From NCBI GenBank assembly GCA_035570275.1, contig DATMNI010000175.1, positions 1-31,243 on the forward strand: 31,243 nucleotides of DNA. The letters are read 5' to 3'. The first letter of the stretch is position 1. Every line of letters starts with the position of its first letter. Shown one piece after another: positions 24,717-31,243 of the stretch. The notes beneath the pieces were generated by a model, which did no database searches, was not told where the DNA came from, and saw only the letters and a list, made by a program, of their open reading frames with translations. A program made the position numbers and the translations under genes. The stretch is from DATMNI01 sp035570275. GTDB lineage: Bacteria; Acidobacteriota; Terriglobia; Bryobacterales; Bryobacteraceae.

Positions 24717-25295
24717 TTACTGCGGCCGTCGGAATAGGCCCCCGTAGACCGCTTTCGCCAGGATGTGGCCCTGAATCGCCTTGATCACGTTGGCGCGCGT
24801 CTCGAAAGCGTCGGCCGATGGTTTCACGTCCAGCTTGGTGTCCAGGGCGTAGAGCTCAAAAACATAGTGGTGGAACGGACCGTTGGCACCGGCTCCCGGA
24901 CCGCGGTACATGGGTCCTGTGGCGCTGATCTGATAGCTTCCGTCGGGCAATGTTGATCCCTTGGGGACGCCTTCGGGTAAACCTGTCGCGATCGCCGGAA
25001 TGTTCCAAAGGACCCAGTGCGCCTGATCGTCCGTCGTCTTGTTGCGGGCGAGATCCATGTCGTGCATGTTGAGGAAGAAACTTTGCGTGCCGGCGGGAGC
25101 GTTGGCCCAGGACATCGCCGGCGACGTACCCTCGCCGGCGGCAACGCCGGGAGCGGCCTGACTGAACTTAACGGGAATGTGACCGCCGTCGGGAAATCCC
25201 GGAATGGTCAAAGTCATGGCCGGTGGCGTGGGAGATTGAGCAGATAGCGTGAAAGTCATGGAAACAATTATTGTTGAAAAAACAAGCAATCGCAT
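24717..25295 (-). CDS. Secreted PEBP / YbhB-YbcL family protein, 192 aa
   Basis: A signal peptide (residues 1-20, ending LSAQ) is followed by one phosphatidylethanolamine-binding-protein fold. The family pattern is clear: TSPAMSWANAPAGTQSF (57-73), the D-x-D pair in MHDMDLA (79-81), AHWVLWNIPA (92-101), and the ligand-pocket segment with YRGPGAGANGP and FHHYVFELYALD (130-152). Bacterial YbhB/YbcL proteins are periplasmic and bind small anionic ligands; no enzymatic reaction is established. It is a single gene on the minus strand. The downstream gap and the 25296-25472 gap both carry the GC-rich repeat. The start is the ATG at 25295, which gives a complete signal peptide. Confidence 0.9.
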   Translation of the reverse strand: MRLLVFSTIIVSMTFTLSAQSPTPPAMTLTIPGFPDGGHIPVKFSQAAPGVAAGEGTSPAMSWANAPAGTQSFFLNMHDMDLARNKTTDDQAHWVLWNIPAIATGLPEGVPKGSTLPDGSYQISATGPMYRGPGAGANGPFHHYVFELYALDTKLDVKPSADAFETRANVIKAIQGHILAKAVYGGLFRRPQ

Positions 25296-25373
25296 GGGTC
25301 TATCGTAACGTCAAATAGGAAAACCGGGCATCGGCAGGTGTTCGGCCCACGGAGGCAACACGCGCGGCGGCGA

Positions 25374-25460
25374 CCGTGACACCGATGGCACGCGCGCCCG
25401 AGCCACCCGAGCGACGACGGCCCGAGTTGCACGAGTGGCGAACGCGGCGCGTGGTGGGTC
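25374..25460 (+). repeat. GC-rich degenerate repeat, copy B
   Basis: GGCACGCGCGCCC at 25387-25399 is shared exactly with copies A and D. The following CCGAGCG and GAGTTGCACGAG match GAATTGCACGAG in copy D. It lies directly before the ligase gene. Confidence 0.5.
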
Positions 25461-25472
25461 ATAATTTCGTAC

Positions 25473-26330
25473 GTGCCCTTTCCCGAATGGCTCGAGCCGA
25501 TGGCCGCAACCCTCACGCAAGAACGCTTCGCCGGGCCGGAATGGACCTTCGAGCGCAAGTTCGATGGGATTCGCCTGCTCGCATTCCGGCACGGAACGGA
25601 TGTTCGGCTGCTGTCGCGCAACCGGCTGCCACAGAACTGCCCGCCCGTCGCCGCGGCAATCGCGAAACTCGCCGTGGGCGACGTGATTCTCGATGGCGAA
25701 CTTACCTGGGGCAATGCTGGCGTGGCCTACTATGTCTTTGATCTTCCCTGGCTCGATGGTCGCGACCTGACGCCGCTGCCGCTCGATGACCGACGCGCAT
25801 TGCTCGGCGCGCTCGAACTCCCGCCACCGCTGCAAAGGGTGACGCCGCTCACCGATCCAAAGCCCTGGGAGCGGGCATGCAACGAGGGCTGGGAGGGCGT
25901 GATTGCGAAGCGGCGCGACTCTCGGTACGAGCATCGCCGATCGCCGCACTGGCTGAAAATGAAATGCGAGACGTCGCAGGAGTTCGTTGTCGGAGGATTC
26001 ACGGATCCACAGGGTGGGCGTGTCGGCTTGGGTGCGCTGCTCGTTGGATATTTCGAAAAGAACGAGTTCGTTTTCGCGGGGAAGGTCGGGACGGGATTCG
26101 ACGCCAAATTGCTGCTGGAATTGCGTGCGCAGCTCGGTGCTATCGAGATCCCAAAATCACCGTTCACGAAAGCCGACGGTCTGCCTCGGGTCCGGGCGCA
26201 CTGGGTGCGTCCGGAGGTCGTGGTGCAGATCGCATTCATCGAGTGGACGGTACATGGCAAACTTCGCCATTCCCGGTTTCTGGGCCGCATCAACAAGCAA
26301 GCGCGCGATGTCCTGCGGGAGATGTCGTGA
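25473..26330 (+). CDS. ligD: ATP-dependent DNA ligase, LigD ligase-domain type, stand-alone
   Basis: This is the ligase half of bacterial non-homologous end joining; it seals nicks after end processing. The nucleotidyltransferase motifs are visible: motif I ERKFDGIR with the adenylated Lys29, motif III-like VILDGEL (71-77), motif IV EGVIAKRRDS (141-150) and motif V WLKMK (160-164). The OB-fold follows (VVGGFTDPQGGRVGLGALLVGYF, then GKVGTGFD) and ends with WTVHGKLRHSRFLG. At 285 aa it is the ligase domain alone, without nuclease or polymerase. The start is GTG at 25473, and the end overlaps the polymerase gene by 4 bases. No Ku gene lies in the window. A viral- or archaeal-type ligase is unlikely, given the C-terminus and the neighbour. 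Confidence 0.9.
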   Translation: MPFPEWLEPMAATLTQERFAGPEWTFERKFDGIRLLAFRHGTDVRLLSRNRLPQNCPPVAAAIAKLAVGDVILDGELTWGNAGVAYYVFDLPWLDGRDLTPLPLDDRRALLGALELPPPLQRVTPLTDPKPWERACNEGWEGVIAKRRDSRYEHRRSPHWLKMKCETSQEFVVGGFTDPQGGRVGLGALLVGYFEKNEFVFAGKVGTGFDAKLLLELRAQLGAIEIPKSPFTKADGLPRVRAHWVRPEVVVQIAFIEWTVHGKLRHSRFLGRINKQARDVLREMS

Positions 26331-27193
26331 TCACGCACCCGGAGAAGGTCCTGTTCCCGGACGACGGGATTACAAAGGGCGAGCTTGCTTCGTATTACGA
26401 GGTGATCGCGCCGTGCATGCTGCCGCACATCTGCGGTCGTCCGGTCACAATGGAGCGATATCACCGCGGCATCGGCGTGCCAGGCTTTTTTCAGAAGGAC
26501 GTCTCTAAGGGTTTCCCCGACTGGCTGGAGCGCGCGGAGGTTCCGAAGAAGGGCGGGACGGTGCACCATCCGTTGGTCTGCGACACGCGGTCGCTGCTCT
26601 GGCTGGCCAACCAGAACAGCATCACGCCGCACGTTTGGATCTCGCGGGTGCCGGACCTCTACCAGCCCGACATCTGCGTATTCGACCTCGACCCTTCTGA
26701 GGATCAACCGGACGTCCTGCGGGCAGCGGCCCTCGCGCTGCGTGACCTTTTGCAGGAGCTGGGGCTGACCAGCTGGGTGAAGACATCGGGTTCGAAGGGG
26801 TTCCACATCGTTGTACCGGTCGATCGGACGGCCGGGTACGGCGAGGTTGCGGCATTCGCACACCGCGTCGGCCGACTGCTGGTGAGCCGCGACCCGCGTC
26901 GCCTGACGCAGGAGTTCAGCAAGGCCGATCGCGGTGGACGGATCCTGGTCGATACCGGGCGCAACGCGTACAGCGCCACGTTCGCGGCGGCGTATGGGGT
27001 GCGCGCGAGACCGCACGCGCCCGTGTCCGCGCCGTGCACGTGGGACGAGGTGGAGCGCGGTGACGCCGGCCCGCAAACATTTACCCTGCGAACGATGGTC
27101 GAGCGGATCGCGGAGGTCGGGGAGCTGTGGAGGGAGATGCTCGGACAAGAGCAGGGGCTGCAGGGCGCGATGGAACAGTTGAGGGGAGTGTAG
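26327..27193 (+). CDS. ligD: LigD polymerase (primase-like) domain protein, stand-alone
   Basis: This is the polymerase half of non-homologous end joining; it fills gaps and adds nucleotides at broken ends. The start is the GTG at 26327 inside the ligase stop (GTGA overlap), giving ITHPEKVLFPDDGITKGELA, the classic LigD polymerase opening. The catalytic Asp pair is in VFDLDPSE (Asp120 and Asp122), with the nucleotide-binding TSGSKGFHIVVP (153-164) and the third acidic residue in ILVDTGRN (Asp209). The 288-aa length equals one polymerase domain. In most bacteria these domains are fused in one LigD with a phosphoesterase; here two coupled genes replace the fusion and the phosphoesterase is missing. 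The downstream gap carries the GC-rich repeat. Confidence 0.93.
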   Translation: MITHPEKVLFPDDGITKGELASYYEVIAPCMLPHICGRPVTMERYHRGIGVPGFFQKDVSKGFPDWLERAEVPKKGGTVHHPLVCDTRSLLWLANQNSITPHVWISRVPDLYQPDICVFDLDPSEDQPDVLRAAALALRDLLQELGLTSWVKTSGSKGFHIVVPVDRTAGYGEVAAFAHRVGRLLVSRDPRRLTQEFSKADRGGRILVDTGRNAYSATFAAAYGVRARPHAPVSAPCTWDEVERGDAGPQTFTLRTMVERIAEVGELWREMLGQEQGLQGAMEQLRGV

Positions 27194-27214
27194 AAGGAGC
27201 GATGAATGTCCACC

Positions 27215-27420
27215 TGATGGACGCGATCGCGGCCACGAACAGATCGAATGGCACCAGCCAGCGCGACGGCACGGCAAGGCCGGCGAAGCCGCTGGCGTGC
27301 GAACGCGGCGCCGGCGTGCAGAACGCGGGATTCTGGGGCGACCCGCGCGGCTCCTCGATCCGCCACGCGCGCCCACGCGGCCCCGGCGACGAGGGCCTTG
27401 AATATCCGCGCGGGACCCGG
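27215..27420 (+). repeat. GC-rich degenerate repeat, copy C
   Basis: Shared words are GGCCGGCGAAGCC (27278-27290, also in copy D), GCAGAACGCGGGA (27318-27330, also in copy A) and CGCGCGGCTCCTCGATCC (from 27344, also in copy D). A CACGCGCGCCC follows as in the other copies. The gap from 27194 to 27565 holds no gene that I can support; the Arg-rich open frames across it are composition artefacts. Confidence 0.5.
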
Positions 27421-27565
27421 CTCGCTGTGCGGAACGGGCGCTACGGTCACCAGCAAGGCCGACGGCGCTTCACGCCCGTTCGAACGCGAAACACCGGCAG
27501 CGGGCACCCGCAAGAGACGCGCAAACCGCGCGAGGCCGGTGTGCGCTTCTGCGCCCATTGTGGGG

Positions 27566-28309
27566 TCATTCCGCTTGGGGCGGCGCTATGCGCGTTCCGG
27601 GCGTTATGATGACTTCTCCGGTTGACCTCAGGCAGATTTCGTACACCCGGTCGGGCTCCAGACGCATGTAGGGCGCGTCGCCGTGGATAGCCCGCACGCC
27701 GCGTTCCTTCGCCAGTTTCTCGTCGTTGGCAAGGTCCCAGAAGCGCTTCCAGAGATCTTTCTCGAATTCGCTGGTCGCTTGTCGCTCCGCGTAGACCTCG
27801 GGCACCTGGCCCTCCTTGTCGATGACGAAACCATCTTCGGCCCGCATGGTGCTGGAGAAAACCCGACGAAACAGCATGAGCGCCCCGCCCTTGATAGGGT
27901 CGCCCTGCTCGATGAAGTGGTCATCGAACTTGATCACCAGGGTGTCAAAATATACTTCCTGCCCCGGCAGAGTCAGCTCTCGAGAGCCACTGATCGGCTT
28001 ACCGGCGTCGTCAACCTCGGTGAACCTAATCGTGGTCTGTAGGCTTCCCTGCTGTTCCTTCGCCTGACGAAGAACCTCCACACGCGCCCGACGGTCGATG
28101 CGCTTCAGAATCCTCAGGTAGGCTTCGAGACGCTCCTTCTCCTGCTCGAGCTTGAGAATGGTCCCTTTCTGCTCGCGGATCTGATCCTGCAGTGCCCGCC
28201 GCGGCTTGACGACCAGTTCATACGACAGATAGACGCTAGCGACGGCGACTGCGACCAGCACCACGGACGCGACAAAAGACCGAATGGGGAAATGACGACC
28301 GCTGCTCAA
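27566..28309 (-). CDS. Orphan membrane-anchored coiled-coil protein, 247 aa
   Basis: I do not recognise the family. A short basic N-terminus precedes one membrane helix (about 12-34), with a likely periplasmic remainder. Residues 38-72 form a charged coiled coil (DQIREQKGTILKLEQEKERL). The C-terminal 160 residues form a mixed alpha/beta domain with the segments TIRFTEVDDAGKPISGSREL, VYFDTLVIKFDDHFIEQGD and LWKRFWDLANDEKLAKERG. It ends with RVYEICLRSTGEVIITPGTR. No catalytic motif stands out. The start is a TTG at 28309 with GAGG five bases before it. It lies between copies C and D of the GC-rich repeat. A bitopic envelope or division-associated protein is possible, but this is only topology. 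Confidence 0.75.
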   Translation of the reverse strand: MSSGRHFPIRSFVASVVLVAVAVASVYLSYELVVKPRRALQDQIREQKGTILKLEQEKERLEAYLRILKRIDRRARVEVLRQAKEQQGSLQTTIRFTEVDDAGKPISGSRELTLPGQEVYFDTLVIKFDDHFIEQGDPIKGGALMLFRRVFSSTMRAEDGFVIDKEGQVPEVYAERQATSEFEKDLWKRFWDLANDEKLAKERGVRAIHGDAPYMRLEPDRVYEICLRSTGEVIITPGTRIAPPQAE

Positions 28310-28429
28310 TGGAGCCTCGACATAGACCGGTTCTCTGTTGGCCCTCGTCTCTGCAATGAGTATATACCGCCGCAGTGCGAATCGAAGTTACTCAAACCCA
28401 GGATCGTCCTCCACTCGGAGAACGCCCCG

Positions 28430-28810
28430 AAAATGCGCCCAACGTTGCGCCCCTTCCGCGCCGAGCGGGAGGGGTTGCGGGAATTCCGGTTGTGCCGGCG
28501 CACCGCTCGTCGCGCCTTCTGCCGCTCGCGCCGGCGCGCCCTTGCCCGACGGAACGGCTCGAGTGTCCGCGGCCGAGCCGCGCGTCGTGGTCCTGGACGT
28601 GGTTGACGACGGCCGCGCTGACGTGAAGAGCGCCGACCCGCGCGCGGCTCCTCGATCCCGACGGCACGCGCGCCCGGGCGATCCGAGCGCCGAACGGCGC
28701 CAACCTCCCCCTCGGGATCGGCTCGAATTGCACGAGCGCGCCCGACGGCCGCGGAGAGGCCGGCGAAGCCCCGTGCGCTCGCCGAGAGGCAGGCGGACCA
28801 GGTCCGGACC
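28430..28810 (+). repeat. GC-rich degenerate repeat, copy D
   Basis: CGCGCGGCTCCTCGATCC (from 28641), GGCACGCGCGCCC (28663-28675), GAATTGCACGAG and GGCCGGCGAAGCC (28758-28770) are shared with the other copies. The whole gap from 28310 to 29045 has open frames on both strands, but they are Arg/Ala/Pro-rich and resemble no protein, so no gene is called. Confidence 0.5.
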
Positions 28811-29045
28811 CGGCCAGTCTGGCCAGGCGACCCAGAGAGTGCAGGCAGTGTGGTTCGCATCGCTCTTGAGCGCGGGTCAAACCGTTCTTTCTTGTTCAAC
28901 CCGTTGATGCAGAAACCGGTGGAGATGCCCTACCTGGCCGCCCCCTCATCCTGGATGAAACGAAGCTCAAGCAAACGCTGGGGCGGTGCAGAAGACGCCA
29001 GGCCGAAGAGGCATCCGCAAAGCGCTGGCTTGGATGCGAATCCGC

Positions 29046-29984
29046 TCACTTTCCGCTCTTGATCTCCCCGTGCGGCTTGCCCTGTGTGATCTCCTCGTAC
29101 GTGTCCTTGATCTGCGCCTTCATTGAGGGCCCCACCCACTTCTTCACACTATCAGGAACGTTCACCGACGCCAGATCGTCGAGCTTCTTGCCCTGCGCTA
29201 GCGCGTCCTTGACGGCCTTGTGCAGCGCGATCATGTACTGCGCTTGTCCCTCCAGGACCTCCGGCCCGCCTGGCTCGCCGTGGCCCGGCAGTACGTATTT
29301 CACTTTCAGCTTCTGCGCGCGGCGCACCACGTTCGGCCAATTGGCGACGTTGCCGTCGCCGGTGTAGTTGTAGGGGCCGTTCGCCACGGCGTCGCCCGTG
29401 CACAAGACCTGCTCCTTGGGCAGGTATACGAACCCGTCTCCACGCGTGTGCGCCCAGCCGAAGAAATGAAATTCCACCTTGCGCGAGCCGTCGTCCAGAA
29501 CAAATGTCGGCTTGTCAAAGGTCTGCTTGGGGGGCTCCGGACCGGTGCGATTCAACTCGCGCACATCCGGCCGCTGCCTGGCTGAACTCTCCCAGGCAGC
29601 CGGCTCGTTGCGCCTCATCTCCTCAGCGACGCCCTTATACGCTAGCGTAGTCGCCCCGGCGTCGGTCCAGATGGAATTGCCGTAAGCGTGATCGCCGTGA
29701 TGGTGCGTATCGAAGACGTACTTCACGGGCTTGCTGGAGAGCCTTTTGATATCGGCCAGTGTGGCGCGGGCGCCGCTTGGAAAGTTGGCGTCCACCACGA
29801 TCAAGTAGTCCTTCATCTCGATGATGATGTTGTTGCAGTGGCCCAGTTGCAGCAGATCGCCCTCACGAAACCAGATGCCCGGCAGGATGGGCTGTACGGT
29901 TTCGGGCTTGGCGTCTGTGCGCACGACAAACAGGGCAGTGGACACCAGCACGGCAAAAAGAGAACTCAGGATTATACGTCGCAT
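29046..29984 (-). CDS. Exported metallo-beta-lactamase-fold hydrolase, 312 aa
   Basis: A signal peptide (residues 1-25, ending RTDA) precedes a complete MBL fold. The zinc ligands are all visible: THHHGDHAYG (His94, His96, Asp98, His99), GWAHTRGD (His179), CTGDAV (Asp198) and LPGHGEP (His235). Spacing and length fit the exported beta-lactamase-like hydrolases of soil bacteria (SoxH/PQQ-type relatives), not clearly a class B antibiotic-inactivating enzyme. The substrate is unknown. The C-terminal 60 residues form a helical tail (YMIALHKAVKDALAQGKK). Its 5' region is unusual: three 15-bp repeats lie 17-61 bases upstream of the ATG, where the promoter should be. Confidence 0.9.
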   Translation of the reverse strand: MRRIILSSLFAVLVSTALFVVRTDAKPETVQPILPGIWFREGDLLQLGHCNNIIIEMKDYLIVVDANFPSGARATLADIKRLSSKPVKYVFDTHHHGDHAYGNSIWTDAGATTLAYKGVAEEMRRNEPAAWESSARQRPDVRELNRTGPEPPKQTFDKPTFVLDDGSRKVEFHFFGWAHTRGDGFVYLPKEQVLCTGDAVANGPYNYTGDGNVANWPNVVRRAQKLKVKYVLPGHGEPGGPEVLEGQAQYMIALHKAVKDALAQGKKLDDLASVNVPDSVKKWVGPSMKAQIKDTYEEITQGKPHGEIKSGK

Positions 29985-30000
29985 CGCGAACAGTCTACTA

Positions 30001-30045
30001 TGGATGGACCCGCCCTGGATAGACCCGCCCTGGGTGGACCCGCCC
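30001..30045 (+). repeat. 15-bp tandem repeat upstream of the MBL gene
   Basis: Three units, TGGATGGACCCGCCC, TGGATAGACCCGCCC and TGGGTGGACCCGCCC, lie at 30001-30015, 30016-30030 and 30031-30045. They share the core RGACCCGCCC and the 15-bp period with the repeat inside the GH32 gene. Confidence 0.85.
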
Positions 30046-30319
30046 GGCTAGGGCTGCTGCCGCGAGGTCACCGCATGTTGCGCCCGGCCTGATGAGATCT
30101 CCTGCGAGCAGGACGGTACCAGAAGGAATTGGCGGCGCGCCGATACTTGTGGTGCAAGAGCGTTGTTAAGGTGGCAGGTGAAGCTCGTGACGGGCTTTAA
30201 CGACGATTGTAATGGAGACGACCTTCTGAGGCTTCTGGAGCGAATTCCAAAGCGGTCGACGGAACGGAGGAAATCACGGCGAAGCCATGTGGAAGCAATA
30301 ACAAACGGGTTAAGGCGAT

Positions 30320-30559
30320 TCAGCGATCCCGATAGGCGTCTGTGATGATGCAGCGACAGCCAACTTCGTTGGCCGCGCGCAAGCTGATGCGGAGCGCCTC
30401 CGAAATCAGCGCATGGCGAAGTCCCCGGCCTGCGAAGCGCCGATCTACGGCGAGCCGCGCCAGAAAAATCAGCGGCAGGTCGTACGGAGGCAGCCCGCGG
30501 ACGTACTTCTTCGGAAACGTATCGCGAGGTACGCTTGCCATGGCCAGGGTATAGTAGCC
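30320..30559 (-). pseudogene. Truncated GNAT acetyltransferase (TacT-like toxin family)
   Basis: The minus strand reads GYYTLAMASVPRDTFPKKYV, then LPPYDLPLIFLARLAVDRRF, AGRGLRHALISEALRISLRA and EVGCRCIITDA, and stops at 30320-30322. This is the central part of TacT/AtaT-type GNAT toxins, including the acetyl-CoA loop (R-R-F-A-G-R-G-L). The N-terminus before 30559 is replaced by histidine-kinase sequence on the other strand. The C-terminal strands that normally follow the V/I-x-D-A motif are missing. No DUF1778-type antitoxin frame is visible beside it. It is a fragment, not a working toxin. The upstream stretch from 30046 to 30319 holds nothing that I can identify. Confidence 0.7.
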
Positions 30560-30755
30560 GCGATTACGTGCTGGTTGCAATAGAGGATACGGGGCCAGGA
30601 ATTCCACACGAGATTCGCGATAAGGTATTCCAAGCGTTCGTAACCGCCGGCATAGAGAATGGGTTGGGGCTAGGGCTAGCAATCTGCCGCCCAGGCTGTT
30701 CTCGACCACGGCGGTGACATGTGGATTGGGCCCGCGGCTGGCGTGAAAATATCGT
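30547..30755 (+). pseudogene. C-terminal fragment of a sensor histidine kinase, frameshifted
   Basis: Frame 1 gives VLVAIEDTGPGIPHEIRDK, then VFQAFVTAG and NGLGLGLAICR. These are the G1 box (DTGPGIP), F box and G2 box (GLGLGLAI) of a HATPase domain. One extra base near 30691, in a run of C, moves the family sequence into frame 2, where QAVLDHGGDMWI continues it to about 30755. Only the last third of the ATPase domain remains, with no upstream kinase and no start codon. It joins the GNAT fragment at about 30560 and the hydrolase fragment at about 30750. Confidence 0.7.
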
Positions 30756-31110
30756 CCTCGTCCACGGGGCTTGGGCCGACGGTTCGGGCTGGAGGGGCGT
30801 TTACGAAAACCTTATAAGGGACGGCTTCAACGTCAGCATCGTCCAAGAGCCGGAGACGTCCTTCAAAGAAGACGTGGCTGCCACGAGGCGCGTCCTCGCT
30901 CAACAAGATGGGCCCTGCATTCTAGTCGCCCACAGCTATGGGGGAGCCATAATTACGGAAGCGGGCACGGATCCATCGGTTGTGGGTTTGGTATACGTCG
31001 CGGCGCACATGCCAGACGCTGGAGAGAACGAGGCGGACGACGGAAAACGTTTTCCGAGTGACCTCAGCAAGTCTGGTGCGATCAAGAAGACGGCAGACGG
31101 TTTCACCTGA
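30721..31110 (+). pseudogene. N-terminal fragment of an alpha/beta hydrolase
   Basis: From about 30748 the frame reads NIVLVHGAWADGSGW (oxyanion-hole His-Gly at 15-16 counted from 30721), then CILVAHSYGGAI with nucleophile Ser72, LVYVAAHMPDAGE, and stops after KKTADGFT. This is the first half of a salicylate-esterase-like alpha/beta hydrolase; the catalytic Asp and His of the second half are missing. The residues before 30748 belong to the joined histidine-kinase fragment in another frame. Without its core completed the product should not fold. The junctions on both sides suggest rearrangement, not point decay. Confidence 0.7.
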
Positions 31111-31243
31111 ATCCGGCGTGAAGATTGCAATTTCAGACCTGGATCGGTTTCAGTCGGTGAACCTTTCGCAGGATGTCATTGGCCAGATCCTGTAGCTGCG
31201 GCGACTTTCGGAGGCGCAGAACCGGGCGGTTCTGCGGGCGAGT
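31111..31243. other. Right edge, no supported gene
   Basis: A short frame from a GTG near 31116 reads KIAISDLDRFQSVNLSQDVI and stops at a TAG (31193-31195). The same frame then continues LRRLSEAQNRAVLRAS to the edge. It could be the start of a gene with an early amber codon, or chance; the window ends too soon to tell. Confidence 0.15.

Noticed and set aside
24350..24784. 144-codon plus-strand frame
   Set aside because: It reads through the GC-rich repeat and the antisense end of the PEBP gene; Arg/Ala-rich, no motif.
25730..27376. 548-codon open frame on the minus strand
   Set aside because: It is antisense to the two LigD genes, whose motifs are unambiguous. The translation is Arg/Ser/Pro-rich noise.
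27194..27565. Arg-rich open frames downstream of the LigD polymerase gene
   Set aside because: Several frames are open at once because of GC content; none has protein-like composition.

Overview
The window looks like a chromosome segment of a soil acidobacterium, most like Bryobacterales/Solibacter relatives. This is inferred from gene style, not from a marker gene: high GC, many secreted single-domain proteins, a Ser/Thr kinase with a proline-rich and transmembrane tail, a CadC-type winged helix fused to a formylglycine-enzyme-like domain and an alpha/beta hydrolase, a DUF1080 protein, and an NHL-repeat remnant. There is no rRNA, tRNA or CRISPR array that I can support.

Layout. 1-1100: a small hypothetical gene and a frameshifted secreted-protein pseudogene. 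1153-6330: a secreted GH32 fructan hydrolase, two small secreted proteins (one an HExxH peptidase-like protein), a secreted D-aminoacylase-type amidohydrolase, and a divergent two-repeat cupin. 6489-6918: a group II intron recognisable by a complete 34-nt domain V but with no reverse transcriptase. 7028-10677: a tiny zinc-ribbon-like protein, the large winged-helix/FGE/hydrolase fusion, and a divergent cupredoxin. 10842-17927: hemB, a cytosolic GH13 amylase-type enzyme, a leader region with a promoter and two twin hairpins, a DUF1080-metal hydrolase gene interrupted by one amber codon, and a membrane Ser/Thr kinase.

18028-23366: the 5' stub of an NHL/amidating-lyase-like gene, then a compact fdsGBAD operon for a soluble NAD-linked molybdenum formate dehydrogenase, with 4-bp overlaps between all its genes. 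23408-29984: an FkbM methyltransferase, a PEBP/YbhB protein, a LigD split into separate ligase and polymerase genes (NHEJ repair), an orphan membrane coiled-coil protein and a secreted metallo-beta-lactamase-fold protein. The gaps around LigD hold copies of a degenerate GC-rich repeat. 30046-31243: a graveyard of gene fragments (GNAT toxin, histidine kinase, alpha/beta hydrolase) joined end to end.

Together the intact genes suggest a heterotroph that takes up plant and microbial sugars and amino-acid derivatives and can gain NADH from formate. The most interesting items are the ORF-less intron, the twin-hairpin leader before the DUF1080 gene, the winged-helix/FGE/hydrolase fusion, the 15-bp minisatellite shared by a coding region and a promoter region, and the repeat-flanked split LigD. 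I see no clear wholly new multi-gene defence or biosynthetic system.
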